From positions 3,162,001-3,226,000 of the forward strand of contig CM065878.1 of assembly GCA_033439255.1 (NCBI GenBank): a stretch of DNA of 64,000 bases. Reading direction: 5' to 3'. Positions 22,980-33,007 of the stretch are shown one piece after another. How positions within the stretch are numbered: the stretch's first letter is position 1; the number at the start of each line of letters is the position of its first letter. This DNA is from Hericium rajendrae. Its lineage: Eukaryota > Basidiomycota > Agaricomycetes > Russulales > Hericiaceae. The notes under the pieces are model-generated. The model was not told where the DNA came from. It saw only the letters and a list, made by a program, of their open reading frames with translations, and ran no database searches. The translations under genes were made by a program, and so were the position numbers.

Positions 22980-25808
22980 TTAGTTGGGTGGGTCGCGCAA
23001 CATGCCTGACATGCGGCTCCCGCGCCGCTCAGCGCCCGGCCTGCTGGAATCCGGGAACGGCACGGCACCCCCAGGGCGTGTGAGTCCCGCCGCGGGGGGC
23101 GCGGAGGCGGCTTCGGTTTCACGCCGAGCTCTGCGTCGCCGCCCTCCGCCTGGTAGCGCTGCCAGTCCTCGACCTTCATCGTAGACACGCGCTTCGACGC
23201 GCCGGGACCCTTACTCGTGAGAGCCCGGAGGGTGTCTGCGCTCAGCGAGCGGGTATGTGCGGGAGGTGGCGACTTGAGCGTCGAGGCGTGCTTCTCGCCC
23301 TTCTCGAGGTCCGGGGTGGCCCGGTGCGGGCGGGTATGGTGGTCCTTCGCCTTCGCGGCCTGCTCGCGCTCGGCCTGGCGCTTGCTGACGGCCTGGCGCT
23401 CGATGTTCCTTTGAGCGCTCCCAGCGTTCCTTCGCCGCGAGAATCTCCGCGCTCTCCTTCTCGGCCTGGGTGAGCGGTGCCTGGAGCTCGTGCATCTTCT
23501 GCCGGTGACGTTCGTTCAGTTCTTCGTAGGTGACGGTCCGGGGCTTGGGAGAAGGAGGGCCCGCCGCTGCCTTCTTCGCCGGAGGGAGCACGGTAATCAT
23601 GTTGCCCGACGAACTCGCTCGCTTGTGCTGGGACGTCGGCGCCACGAGGGGCATGTCTGAGCCGGGCGAGTCCGAGTTCTTCCGAGATTGGGGGCCGCGT
23701 CCTCGAATCCGAGCATGCTCTCGCGTTTGTGACGAAGGAGAAGAGCATCCTGGACGGCCGGAGAGAGCGAGGCACGGGGGGTCGGGCTGATAACTGGAAG
23801 AGGCGTAGTAGGAATAGGCGCAGAAACACCAGCGGGAGGCTGGAAGACCTTGCGGTCCGCGACGTAAGCATCCCAGTTGTTATCACGGAGGGGGGCACTT
23901 GTCGGCCGTCCTATCGACGAGACACCTAGATCAAGGCTGTTGGTTACGTCCATGGACTGCGCACGATTACGCGGGTCTCCTGATCGCGGCGGGCGTAAAT
24001 GGCTGGTCAACGAAGTGCTGTTGGGATCCCCGCTGAGTGTCCGCCCGGATATAAGCGATGGGTGACGGGAACGCTCGTCCGATGAAGCTGAGGGGGTCTC
24101 AGATTTCAGCATGTCGAGGGACCTCCGAATCGTCTGGATTTCTCCCAACAATTCATCTCGGCGCCTGCGGTCCTCTGCCGTGCTGCCTGCACCATCCTTA
24201 GAATCCAGCAATCCTTCAGCCATGAATGTCTTGGGAACGTTTTCGTGGATGTCACTGCCAAGATCCAAAGCGGGCAAAACGCCGGGGCTCTGGGACCGAT
24301 GAGCACCCTCAGAAGGACCGGCGGCAAGGAATTCAGACACTCCCGAGGCGTGTCGTGGACGCTGGAAGCGACTGTCGTCCAAACCCGGCGTTGACATACC
24401 GTCCGAATCTTTGAGCAGCGGCGAGCTCGAGAACTCGCTGTCCTGACGGCCATGCTTCGGTAGGGACGGGTGCAGGCGTTCCCACTCCGCCTTCTCCTCA
24501 TCGATATGGGTGAATCGTTCGGCAGCCTTCGAATCGTCCTCCGCCTGGCGACGTCGATGCTCCGCGGCAATTTCCTGGAGCTTCCGCTGGAGTACGTGAA
24601 GGATCCGGAACTGCACGGCGATGCCACCGAGCGCGATCGCACCTATGAGCCCGAGTTCGATCTCCATGGTTTGCGAAACTGGAAATTGGATGCCGTTCTG
24701 CGAGTACTTGGGAAAGAGGTCTCTAAATCCGAGATTCCAGATATAGAACTACAGGACGCATGGAAGGGGGACGGGCTTAGCATGGAAAAAATCCGAGGAG
24801 CCGATGCCTTACCTCTTTGAGATTGCCTGTTGTGAAGCAGTCCACGCCAAGCATTATAGACGAAGCACCTACAAGCGCTGTCGAGAGCAGGATAATGTGG
24901 TAATGGATCTTGGGTATCGTGCACAAAATGAAACCGATGACTCCACATGCTGGATCCGATTGTCAGCCGCAGCACTGTCGATGTGAAGAGAACGCCTCGA
25001 CGCACCGATATACATAATCCATCGAATGCCGATGGTGTGAATGAGACCACCGTTCCGGAAGCACTGAATCCATAGAGCGAGTGCGAATCCACCCCAGGCT
25101 CCAATGAAAAATCGACTAGCCTTCCAGAAAAAAATCGTGATGCCCCCGCCGGCGATGCCGGCGACTACGCTGGCGAGGACGAACATGCCGCGCAATGTTC
25201 TGCTGGGCGGGTTGATAGCGGGTAGAATTCCATACCGCGTGATCAGAACGAAACAGACGAGGGACAGGGTGTAGAAACCGATCAAGAAGAACGACGTCCT
25301 GTGCGGCGTAAATTCAAGATCGTTGAGGCTGAGCTGGGGGAACCTACCATCGGTTTTTGTGACCCAAGAAAGCGGAGGGAAGTCCAGTGAGAATGAGAAT
25401 GGCCCCGAGCACGCCGAAGGCGGGGTCAACCTTGGTATCCAGGACGTAAGGGTCGGGTGTAGGAGACGGTGAAGAAGTAGACTCTGCAGATGTGTTCGTC
25501 GACGCAGTGCTCGTCGGAGTGATCGTGGATGTGACATTGATAGTAGTGGGCAAGGCGGTCGTGATCGTTACCTGCTGGTTACCCGAACGAGTTACCTGAG
25601 TGGTGAGAAAGGCACTTGCGGTCTGGAAGACCGTGACATTAGCAGTGGGCGTCGAAGATGATTGCGCCGTCGAGGATGCTTGCGCCGTCGAGGATGCAGA
25701 AGAAGACTGCTGCGTGGATTGTTGGGCGGACACGGAGAGAATGGAACATGCGAGGAGCAGCGATAGGACGTAGATAGCCCGCCCGGTGCAGCGGGTTGCT
25801 AGAAACAT
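22980..25808 (-). CDS. TMEM198-like (DUF4203) membrane protein with Ser/Thr-rich ectodomain; three frame breaks
   Basis: Multi-pass membrane protein of unknown function. The start at 25808 gives a signal peptide (YVLSLLLACSILSVSAQ), then about 90 residues rich in Ser/Thr, likely O-glycosylated, including a duplicated 18-bp unit around 25663-25698. The TMEM198-like membrane domain follows: GVLGAILILTGLPSAFLG, FFLIGFYTLSLVCFVLITRYG, MFVLASVVAGIAGGGITIFF, GAWGGFALALWIQ, CGVIGFILCTIP, IILLSTALVGASSIMLGVD. After MEIELGLIGAIALGGIAVQF comes a long charged cytosolic tail (EIAAEHRRRQAEDDSKAAERF). Frame breaks at about 23690-23694, 23408-23412 and 23068-23072 interrupt the tail; two are cured by one extra base in a 5-base run. 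With the frame restored the protein would end MLRDPPN at 22980, otherwise near 22931. Confidence 0.8.
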
Positions 25809-26227
25809 GGATAAGGGTATTAGGAGAGGGTATGAAGGGAGGAATAAGGAGAAGGACAGGGGCGGCCCTCTGGTCTCGCAGAGGATGGGGCCGCTATGAG
25901 GAGACGAACGGGGCTGACCTTAGTCTGGCTGACCTGAGAGAGAGTGACCTACACGCCGCGTGAGTTCTCGGCGTCTCCCCACGGCTATCACTTCCCGCTT
26001 ATCCTCCTGTCTGTCCTTCTCGCACGCTCCACTCTCTCTTGATCCAGAATCCACAGAGTATCATACTGCGTCTGATTGCCTCTCTCGCCAATCGAAATGG
26101 TTAGTTGTTCAAGATCCATCCGGCGCGTTGGCTGCGGCACCTTCAATACAATTCTCATTTTTGTCTCCGGGCTGCGCCAAATATAGTATACTCTGTCATT
26201 CCACGCTGCATCAAATACGCCGATAAC
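25809..26227. other. Upstream region of the TMEM198-like gene
   Basis: 419 bp between the TMEM198-like start and the stop of the helicase gene (both minus strand). No gene seen; the area near 25960-26060 is pyrimidine-rich. Confidence 0.45.
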
Positions 26228-27980
26228 TCAGAAGAAATAATCATGTGTGATGGGCGTGATCCCAAGTGTCCTCAACAGCCGCAGATACTCAGCAGGCTCG
26301 TCCTTCCACGCCGTCTTCCCATCCTGCCCAGTCACGCTGTGCCGCTCTTCCAACACACTGACCACCTTTCCGCGCCGCCCAAATCGGCCCACACGCCCAG
26401 CCAGGTGGAGGTACGTATCGGCCTTGCGCGCGTCAGCGACGCCTAGAATAAAGACATGCGAGAGATCCGGCAGATCGAGACCGCGCGTCGTCGCGAGTGT
26501 CGTCACCAGCAACGTCGGGTTCTCTTCCACAGCATCGCCTGATCCGCGGAGCAGGTGCCGGCGCCCTCTGTCGTCTGCCAGCAAGTCGAGTCCGAATGCG
26601 TTCACTCCTAGCAGACGCAGGTCGTACACTGCGCGTTGAACGGGCGCTGACGCATGAAGCACGAGCATGGCGATGCGCGGGACGTCCACAGCAAAGGCCG
26701 CTGCTATCGCCTCCAGTGATGGTTCATGGAATGGCGTTGCCGTTTCAGCGAATCCTGTACACAAAGTGAGTCTGCAACTCGATCCATACAAATGAATGTC
26801 CACATACGCGCTATAAGTTCATCAGGCAGATCTGGCAATGACGTTGAAAGAGGCGCAGATAGTGCTTTTCAACAACGGAGTATCCTTCAGTGACTTCCGG
26901 AGACGCATGTCTCTCCACCGCGCCCTCGATGTTCTTGATCTCACCCGTCTCGGACACGACCAGCGCGGAATGCTGGACTTCTCGCCCGCCAACGACCATC
27001 GCATCCGGTTCGGACTCAGGAGCCTCTCCTTTCACTCTGATCAACTCACCCTGGCCTTTGCGCACCCACCCACTGGCGTAAACATGCTGCCTCAAGCCAT
27101 TGCGGAAGGTGGCGCTACAGAGCACCAGTTGAGGATGAGCGTCGGCCGCCGTTGAGCCCGTTCGCGCAGCATAGATCATATCTAGCAGCCGCTGCGTCGG
27201 ACTGGGATGTTTCTTCATCCTGAGTTCCGCCTTCAGCTTCGCCACCTTCGTTGCGACCGTTGGCACGTAATCCAGAAGATAGTCGCATTCGTCCACGACG
27301 ACCGTAGAAAGGTTCTGCAGATTGAGGGCCTGTTCATCTGCTTCGAGCACGTCAAAAGGGCTTGCGGGGTGGCGATGAGAACGTTTGGAGGCGACTCTTT
27401 GAGTGCGGCGGCTTGAGCCGCAGCCGGCTGGCCTGTGCCCCGAACAAGAACTTGTACCATTGACGGGACAGACCGCGTGGGATCTGTGGCTTTTACAATC
27501 CGCTCTATCCAGTGCAGGAACTGATATGCCAGGTCCCTGTGGGGTATGATGAGCAAAGAGGAGGTAGCGGGCTTAGACCCGCCTGTCAATGGGCGATATT
27601 TGCTGAGCAGCGCCAGGACTAAACCGAAGGATCTAAGAGACGTAGTCTACGTCAATGGGTGTTATTGCAAAGTCGGGCACGGACGTACTTTCCGCTTCCC
27701 GTGCGTCCCTTGAGCAGCAGATCCTTGCCAGTCATGACGGCAGGGATGAACTCCTTTGCGCCTCAGTCGTATCCTGGACGTTTGGAAAGGCGGCCCTTAG
27801 ACCAGTTATGACGGGCAGCGTCAGGCCCAATTTTGTGAATGACGGTGGTAGATGATGCGCATTAGCTACACCACTCGCGAAGCGCGAAAGAAGGGCATGG
27901 CGTGGCGAATTGAGGGCGCATCGACGAGAACTAATGAGCGACGAATAAAGGCCTGAGGTCGATGGAGGCAGAAGTCGCAT
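26228..27980 (-). CDS. MRH4: Mitochondrial DEAD-box RNA helicase, MRH4-like
   Basis: ATP-dependent RNA helicase; yeast Mrh4 acts in assembly of the large mitochondrial ribosomal subunit. The start at 27980 (MRLLPPSTSGLYSSLISSRR) looks like a mitochondrial presequence. Then FTKLGLTLPVI (Q-motif region), GRTGSGKS across an intron (motif I), IPHRDLAYQF (Ia), NVLIATPQALL (Ib), VVVDECDYLL (motif II, DECD instead of DEAD), LCSAT (III), VFILGVADARKADTYLHLAGRVGRFGRRG (V-VI, with Leu-Ala replacing Arg-Ile of HRIGR), ending THDYFF. A frame break lies at 27755-27757: one extra base in the AAA run (minus strand) gives EAQKEFIPAVMTGKD. The gene is divergent, 224 bp from the FAD oxidoreductase. Confidence 0.87.
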
Positions 27981-28204
27981 GAGCTCGAGCGATACGTCGA
28001 GCGGAGTCGTCGAGGTGGTGGTGCGGAAGTCCGAGGCGCGTCCCGCCGGCGTGCCTCTTTCCTTTCTTCTGGCACGAGACTTTGCCTCTCCCAATTGCAG
28101 ACAGATAACATCGATGCTGACTCGACCCGTATCTCGAGACTGCCTATATCTCAACGACCCAGATATGTAGATAAGTCCACCTCTCTTTCCTGTAGATAAC
28201 CGAT
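27981..28204. promoter_or_regulatory. Divergent promoter of MRH4-like and FAD oxidoreductase genes
   Basis: 224 bp between opposed start codons. A TATATCTC-like stretch near 28146 could serve the plus-strand gene, but no strong element is seen. Confidence 0.45.
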
Positions 28205-29472
28205 ATGGCATTCTCTACGGAAGCACCGCAGAGCGTGGTCATCGTCGGCGCCGGCATCATCGGCGTCGCGACCGCATACCACCTCTCCCTGTTAGCACCC
28301 TCCGCGCAGATCCACCTCGTCGAGTCCTCGCCCACTCTCTTCGCGTCCGCATCCGGCAAAGCCGCCGGCTTCCTCGCGCGCGACTGGTTCGCCCCCGCGA
28401 CCGCCTCCCTCGGCCGCCTCTCCTTCGACCTGCACAAGCAGCTCGCGGACGAGCACGACGGCGGCAAGGCGTGGGGATATAGTCCTAGCACCGCGTTTTC
28501 CTTGCTCGAGGTGGCGGCGGGCAAGTCCGGAGGTAATGGCGAGGACTGGCTGTTTGAAGGGACGAGCAGGGCGCTCATGGCTGGTGCGCAGGGCGAGGAC
28601 CGCGCCGTGCCGCAGTGGTTGGCGGCTGGTAGAGGCGTCGGCGGCGATGGGGTAGAGACGATCTCCACCGGGAGCACCACCGCGCAAATGTAGGTCGATC
28701 ACATATTTTCCTGAGGATGGCTCTTGACGTCCATCCCAGAGATCCTCTGCTGCTATGCCAATGGCTCCTAGACCAGTGCCGCTCCCGCGGCGTACATCTC
28801 CACCACCCAGCAACGCCCTCCAAAATCCAAACCTCCGCAGAAAACACCCTGACAGGCATAACCATCCGCACCTCCCCCGCCACCGAGATAACCCTCCCCT
28901 GCGATGCGCTCGTGCTCACCGCGGGCGTATGGACGCCCCGTGTCTTCTCCACTCTCTTCCCCGCCTCCAGCCTCAGCCTCCCCATCACCTCCCTCTCAGG
29001 CCACTCCCTTATCCTGCGCTCCCCGCACTGGACCGCCGCCTCCGCGGGATGCCACGCCGTCTTCACCACCGACGCCGCCGCCGGCTTCTCGCCCGAAATC
29101 TTCAGCCGCGCCGGCGGCGACATCTACCTCGCCGGCCTCAACAGCACGGCCATCCCCGTGCCAGAGCTCGCGACCGACGCGGCGCCGGACGAGGCGGACG
29201 TCGCGGTGCTGCGGCGCGTCGCTCAGACGCTGCTCGGCGACGCGGAGCTCGACGTCGTGCGCGCAGGCCTGTGCCATCGTCCGGTGACGAGGCGGGGCGT
29301 GCCGCTGCTGGCTGCGCTAGAGGCGGAGAAGACGGGCGTGGCGGGGAGCGTGTGGGTGTGTGCGGGGCATGGGCCGTGGGGCATTTCGATGAGTCTTGGG
29401 ACAGGGCTTGTCCTTGCGGAGAGTATCCTTGGTCGGGAGACCAGTGCGGACGTGTCTCGTCTGGGTCTTTAG
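28205..29472 (+). CDS. FAD-dependent oxidoreductase, DAO family (TDA3-like)
   Basis: Flavoprotein of the D-amino-acid-oxidase fold; yeast Tda3 is implicated in endosome-to-Golgi retrograde traffic, but the substrate is unknown. The start MAFSTEAPQSVVIVGAGIIG carries the dinucleotide-binding GxGxxG, followed by AYHLSLLAPSAQIHLVE with the ribose-binding Glu, and ASASGKAAGFLARDW. A 49-bp intron (28691-28739) joins TTAQ to DPLLLCQWLLDQC. Then CDALVLTAGVWTPRV, GGDIYLAGLN, RAGLCHRPVTRRGVPLL and VCAGHGPWGISMSLGTGLVLAE, the typical C-terminal FAD-contacting segment. Length (about 405 residues) fits the family. GC content in the second exon is high. Confidence 0.88.
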
Positions 29473-29863
29473 ATGGGGATTTCGCAGAATGCGATTGGAC
29501 TGGATGCACAATGCGCGAGAACGTGCTTGTATGCGCTGTAACTCGCATTGATGGGAAAAAGAAAGCAACTACGAATTCGTGATGTGCAAGGGTATGCAGC
29601 GATGTATATTACAAGCGACAGCTCTCGAAGAAGTATCGTAAGAACACAACGAAAGAGGATGATGCGAGGATGGAATGAGAAGCGGGAAAGCAAGGCAAGC
29701 ATCAAAGGATGCGACGCAGCCATGAGATGAACCTGGACGAGAAATACAACCCAAAAGCTCATGATATGCTTAGGCGGGCCTTCTTTCTCTTGTTCGCGTT
29801 CCATTCGCCTACGTCTTCCTCAACTTCTCCGGCGTCGGCGTCACCGTCCATCCTCGCAAGTTC
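29473..29863. other. Convergent intergenic region
   Basis: 391 bp between the 3' ends of the oxidoreductase and the sugar porter. No gene recognised; frames are short and on both strands. Confidence 0.5.
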
Positions 29864-32481
29864 CTATTCTTCGCCGTCCCTGATGGGTTCATAGGAAGCC
29901 CGTCCGTCCGTGCGACCCATTATCCGGCTGACCCACCCGCTGCTGGCCGCGTTGTTTCTGACACGCGGTGGGCTGATGGATTGGTGGTTCGTCGGTATGG
30001 CGTTCGACATGAGAGATGCGCTTTCGGACTCGTTCTCCTCGGCTTCTTCGCGTTCGTCTGCATAACGATGTTCATTGCCATGCACTGAGATACTAAGGAT
30101 ATGAACCGACCTTCGCCAAAGACGGCATCCATCTCTTCCAGCGGAACACCTTTGGTCTCTGGGTACACTGAGGTACGGTCAGCTACACTTCGTCTAAACA
30201 TGTGACAAGTATGACTCACGGAAGTAGACTGGAAGACATACGTTAGAACGAGAATCATGTTGCGATGACAATGGGACGTACCAAGAACGAAACTGCAAGC
30301 ACAGAAGAATCCATGCATGGGATAGAGCCTCCATGCAATGACCTCCTGCAAGTATGGCGTACCCTCTCCAACTATGAAGTTGAAAGCCCAGTTCGTCGCT
30401 GTAGAAAGCGAGACACCCTTGGCGCGCACGGTCAAAGGCAAGATCTAGCACATGGACCAGAGATGCATCAGTATTGAATGAGCAATAAACTCACTGGGAC
30501 AAACCTCGGGAGGATACAACCATGGGAGAGGTCCCCAACTACCACGATATATTTAGTCCATGTTCGTTCTAGCAGGTATTGCACTCACCTATATCCGAAG
30601 AACGCATTGTAAATGATGACGCACACAACGACCGCTTGAGGAGTCGCCGGCACGTCAATATACATCCACCATCCAGTAGCACCAAGTGCAATGCCCATCT
30701 ACGTGGGGATTAGAGAATGCAACGGGCATTGCTGAAGAATGGCACGTACCACGACTGCCCCCGAGAGAAGAATTGGACGTCGGCCTAAACGGTCGACCAG
30801 ATACCATCTGAGTACTCATACTCAATTTTAAATGGGTAGATGATAACCTTGTGGGACTCACGTTGGTATCGTACTCAAGAGATAGATGATTGCGTTGATG
30901 CCAGCCATCAGGATGGCTTGACGTCCCAACCAACCGGCCTCTGCATGATGTTCAGTGTCACATTCCCTGAAGGTCAGACCTGTATAACATACCTTCAAAT
31001 ACGCTCGCTGGAGGATAACGACGCATTCAGGAAATAAAAAATGGAAGATAGATGCAATCCTTACGTGCATAGTAGGATATTACTGTCATCCAACAGATGT
31101 ATGAATTTAACCTAGTCATTGATGATAGACGAATAGCGCGTACCGTTGATACCATTCTGATAATTAATGAGTAAAATTTCAGAGAGTAGAATGCATATCA
31201 CTCACAAGTTGTGCGAAGGCCTGTGAAGACATCGCGAGCAATATACGGCGTTTATATTTTTTCCACATGGCAGCGTAAGTGCGGCCTTCGCCGCTTTCCC
31301 GCTGCAAAAGACGTTCGAAATGGGAGGACTTCAGGATAAGACAGCATATACCTCAGCTGTGACCCGATCCTTAATTTCCTGGAACTCTGCTTTGGCCATA
31401 AGATCTTCTGGATCGCCTCCATGAAGGTCAGCAATGACCGCCATGCCCTCTTCGTCTCGATCAACGTCAATAAGCCATCTGCTCAACAACCGAACAGTCA
31501 GGAGGAAGTCCGCACACAGACAAGTAGTGCATTCTTTACCGCGGACTCTCGGGCATCAGAAGGGAACCAGCTGCAAGGATTGCGCCGATGACGCATTGAA
31601 TAAACAAGGGAATCCGCCAGGAAAGGTCGGAATCGATGTATGAGCAGAAATAGTCGATCCACTGCGGTTCCCGGTGAGCACGCGGGGCAGTGGACCCGTA
31701 CTTGCACTTACCACCGATGAGCAGTAACCGAAGATGTTACACGTGAACTCCATGCATGCCAACGCGCCTCGCTGGATGACGGTCAAAATCAAATTGCGGG
31801 GATATATAGAAGTTTACGTACATGATTAGGCGGTGATATCTCACTCTGATATATAGGTACAATTGTGCTGTGCACGCGGTAGTCAGCGTAGGGGGCATTG
31901 CGCTTGGAAATGTCGCGCATACGATAGCAGTCCGACTCCAAATCCGCTGATGATCCTTCCGACAACCATGACGGAAAATCCGGTGGTGAAAGTTTGAATG
32001 GCACCCCCGATGCCAAAGACGATAGCACCAATAAACAAGGTGCCTCGACGGCCAATAATATCGCCCACACGACCAGCGGCCAGGGATGTTACTGCGAAGC
32101 AGCATGAGTCGCTGCGTAATTCTGGCCAGAGGCGGGGATCCTTACTGAGGGCGCCGATTTCTAGGACGGCAACCATAGTCCCGAGCTCGACGGAACCAGG
32201 CGAATTAAAGAACTTGCGGAAGTGAGGACCCGTGATGATCCCAGACATGACACTGGCAGAAGCCGATCTTAGGAGGCTGATTTAACCATTGACAGGAAGA
32301 ACGCACCCTTGATCATAGCCAAACTGCGCGCATGGGATGCAACGTGGGCAAACGCGGTAAGAGAGAAGTGCAAAATCGGACTTACAAGGAACACGCCGAG
32401 ACTAGCAAAGATGGATATGGAATAAAGAAGGGGCTGGCCTACGAGCCGTCGACGGGGGCGTCTGGGAACTTCGTCGGACAT
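29864..32481 (-). CDS. MFS sugar porter
   Basis: Twelve-helix plasma-membrane transporter of the sugar porter family; substrate (hexose, pentose or polyol) unknown. The start MSDEVPRRPRRRL is followed by LLYSISIFASLGVFLFG and MSGIITGPHFRKFF (helix 1 end), GRVGDIIGRRGTLFIGA (the cytosolic loop motif GRxGDxxGRR), VGRIISGFGVGLLS, IVPIYQSEISPPNHRGAL (PESPRW-preceding motif), MPESPRW, NGINVISYY, YLVDRLGRRPILL, WGPLPWLYPPEILPL, KGVSLSTATNWAFNF and YPETKGVPLEEMDAVFG. All sugar-porter signatures are present. About fourteen introns. The tail after FGE is reached through a 26-nt intron-like gap near 30085-30110, shorter than all others here, so the last 70 residues are less sure. Divergent to MIM2. Confidence 0.92.
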
Positions 32482-32682
32482 GCTGCATGGGCAGACGTGG
32501 TGGAGGGAGAGAGAGACGACTAGAAAACGATGAGGTGATGAAAGTGGGAAGGCTGCTTAGCGCTGCTTGGCGCCACCGTCCCCGCCCACATCGCGCCCGG
32601 CCGGCCTATCCCGGCCCTCCGTGCCGTCATCTGAGCTCTCACGAGGTCGCATTCAACGACCGTCAGTCCTGCCCAGTGCACA
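32482..32682. promoter_or_regulatory. Divergent promoter of sugar porter and MIM2
   Basis: 201 bp between opposed start codons, rich in G/A on the sugar-porter side and C on the MIM2 side. No TATA box seen. Confidence 0.5.
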
Positions 32683-32997
32683 ATGTCCAAGTCCGTCGCC
32701 TCCATCGACGACTCTCTCTCCGAAACAAGCTCATATGACTCCGACGATGACTTCGATCTCGCCCAGCAGGAGTGGGAAGAGAGCGTGCATCAGCTCGTCC
32801 AGGTCCTTTCAGTAGTCCTTCTCCCGTACTTGGGCAAATGGCTGGGCAGGCGGTGGAGCTACTGGGGTACGTGCTCTTGGTCTGCACACACCGCGTCGCA
32901 TTGGCTGATAACCATTGTAGCCTACGAACGTTATACCAGGCTTGGACTCAGGTCCTTCATCGGAGGGCGCGCGTTCTCCTCGTTTGCTCGGACCTGA
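32683..32997 (+). CDS. MIM2: Mitochondrial outer-membrane import protein Mim2-like
   Basis: Small single-span protein of the MIM complex, which inserts alpha-helical proteins into the mitochondrial outer membrane. The N-terminus is Ser/Asp-rich (SLSETSSYDSDDDFDLA), then QQEWEESVHQLVQVLSVVLL and PYLGKWLGRRWSYW, with the basic GKWLGRRW-YW signature I associate with fungal Mim2. An intron (about 32869-32920) joins WSYW to AYERYTRLGLRSF, ending SFART. About 86 residues after splicing. The intron length is a multiple of three and lacks a stop, so an unspliced longer product would also be open. The stop lies about 10 bp from the stop of the convergent PPR gene. Recognition is from memory of a short motif, hence moderate confidence. 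Confidence 0.72.
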   Translation: MSKSVASIDDSLSETSSYDSDDDFDLAQQEWEESVHQLVQVLSVVLLPYLGKWLGRRWSYWGTCSWSAHTASHWLITIVAYERYTRLGLRSFIGGRAFSSFART

Positions 32998-33007
32998 TTA
33001 CATCCAT

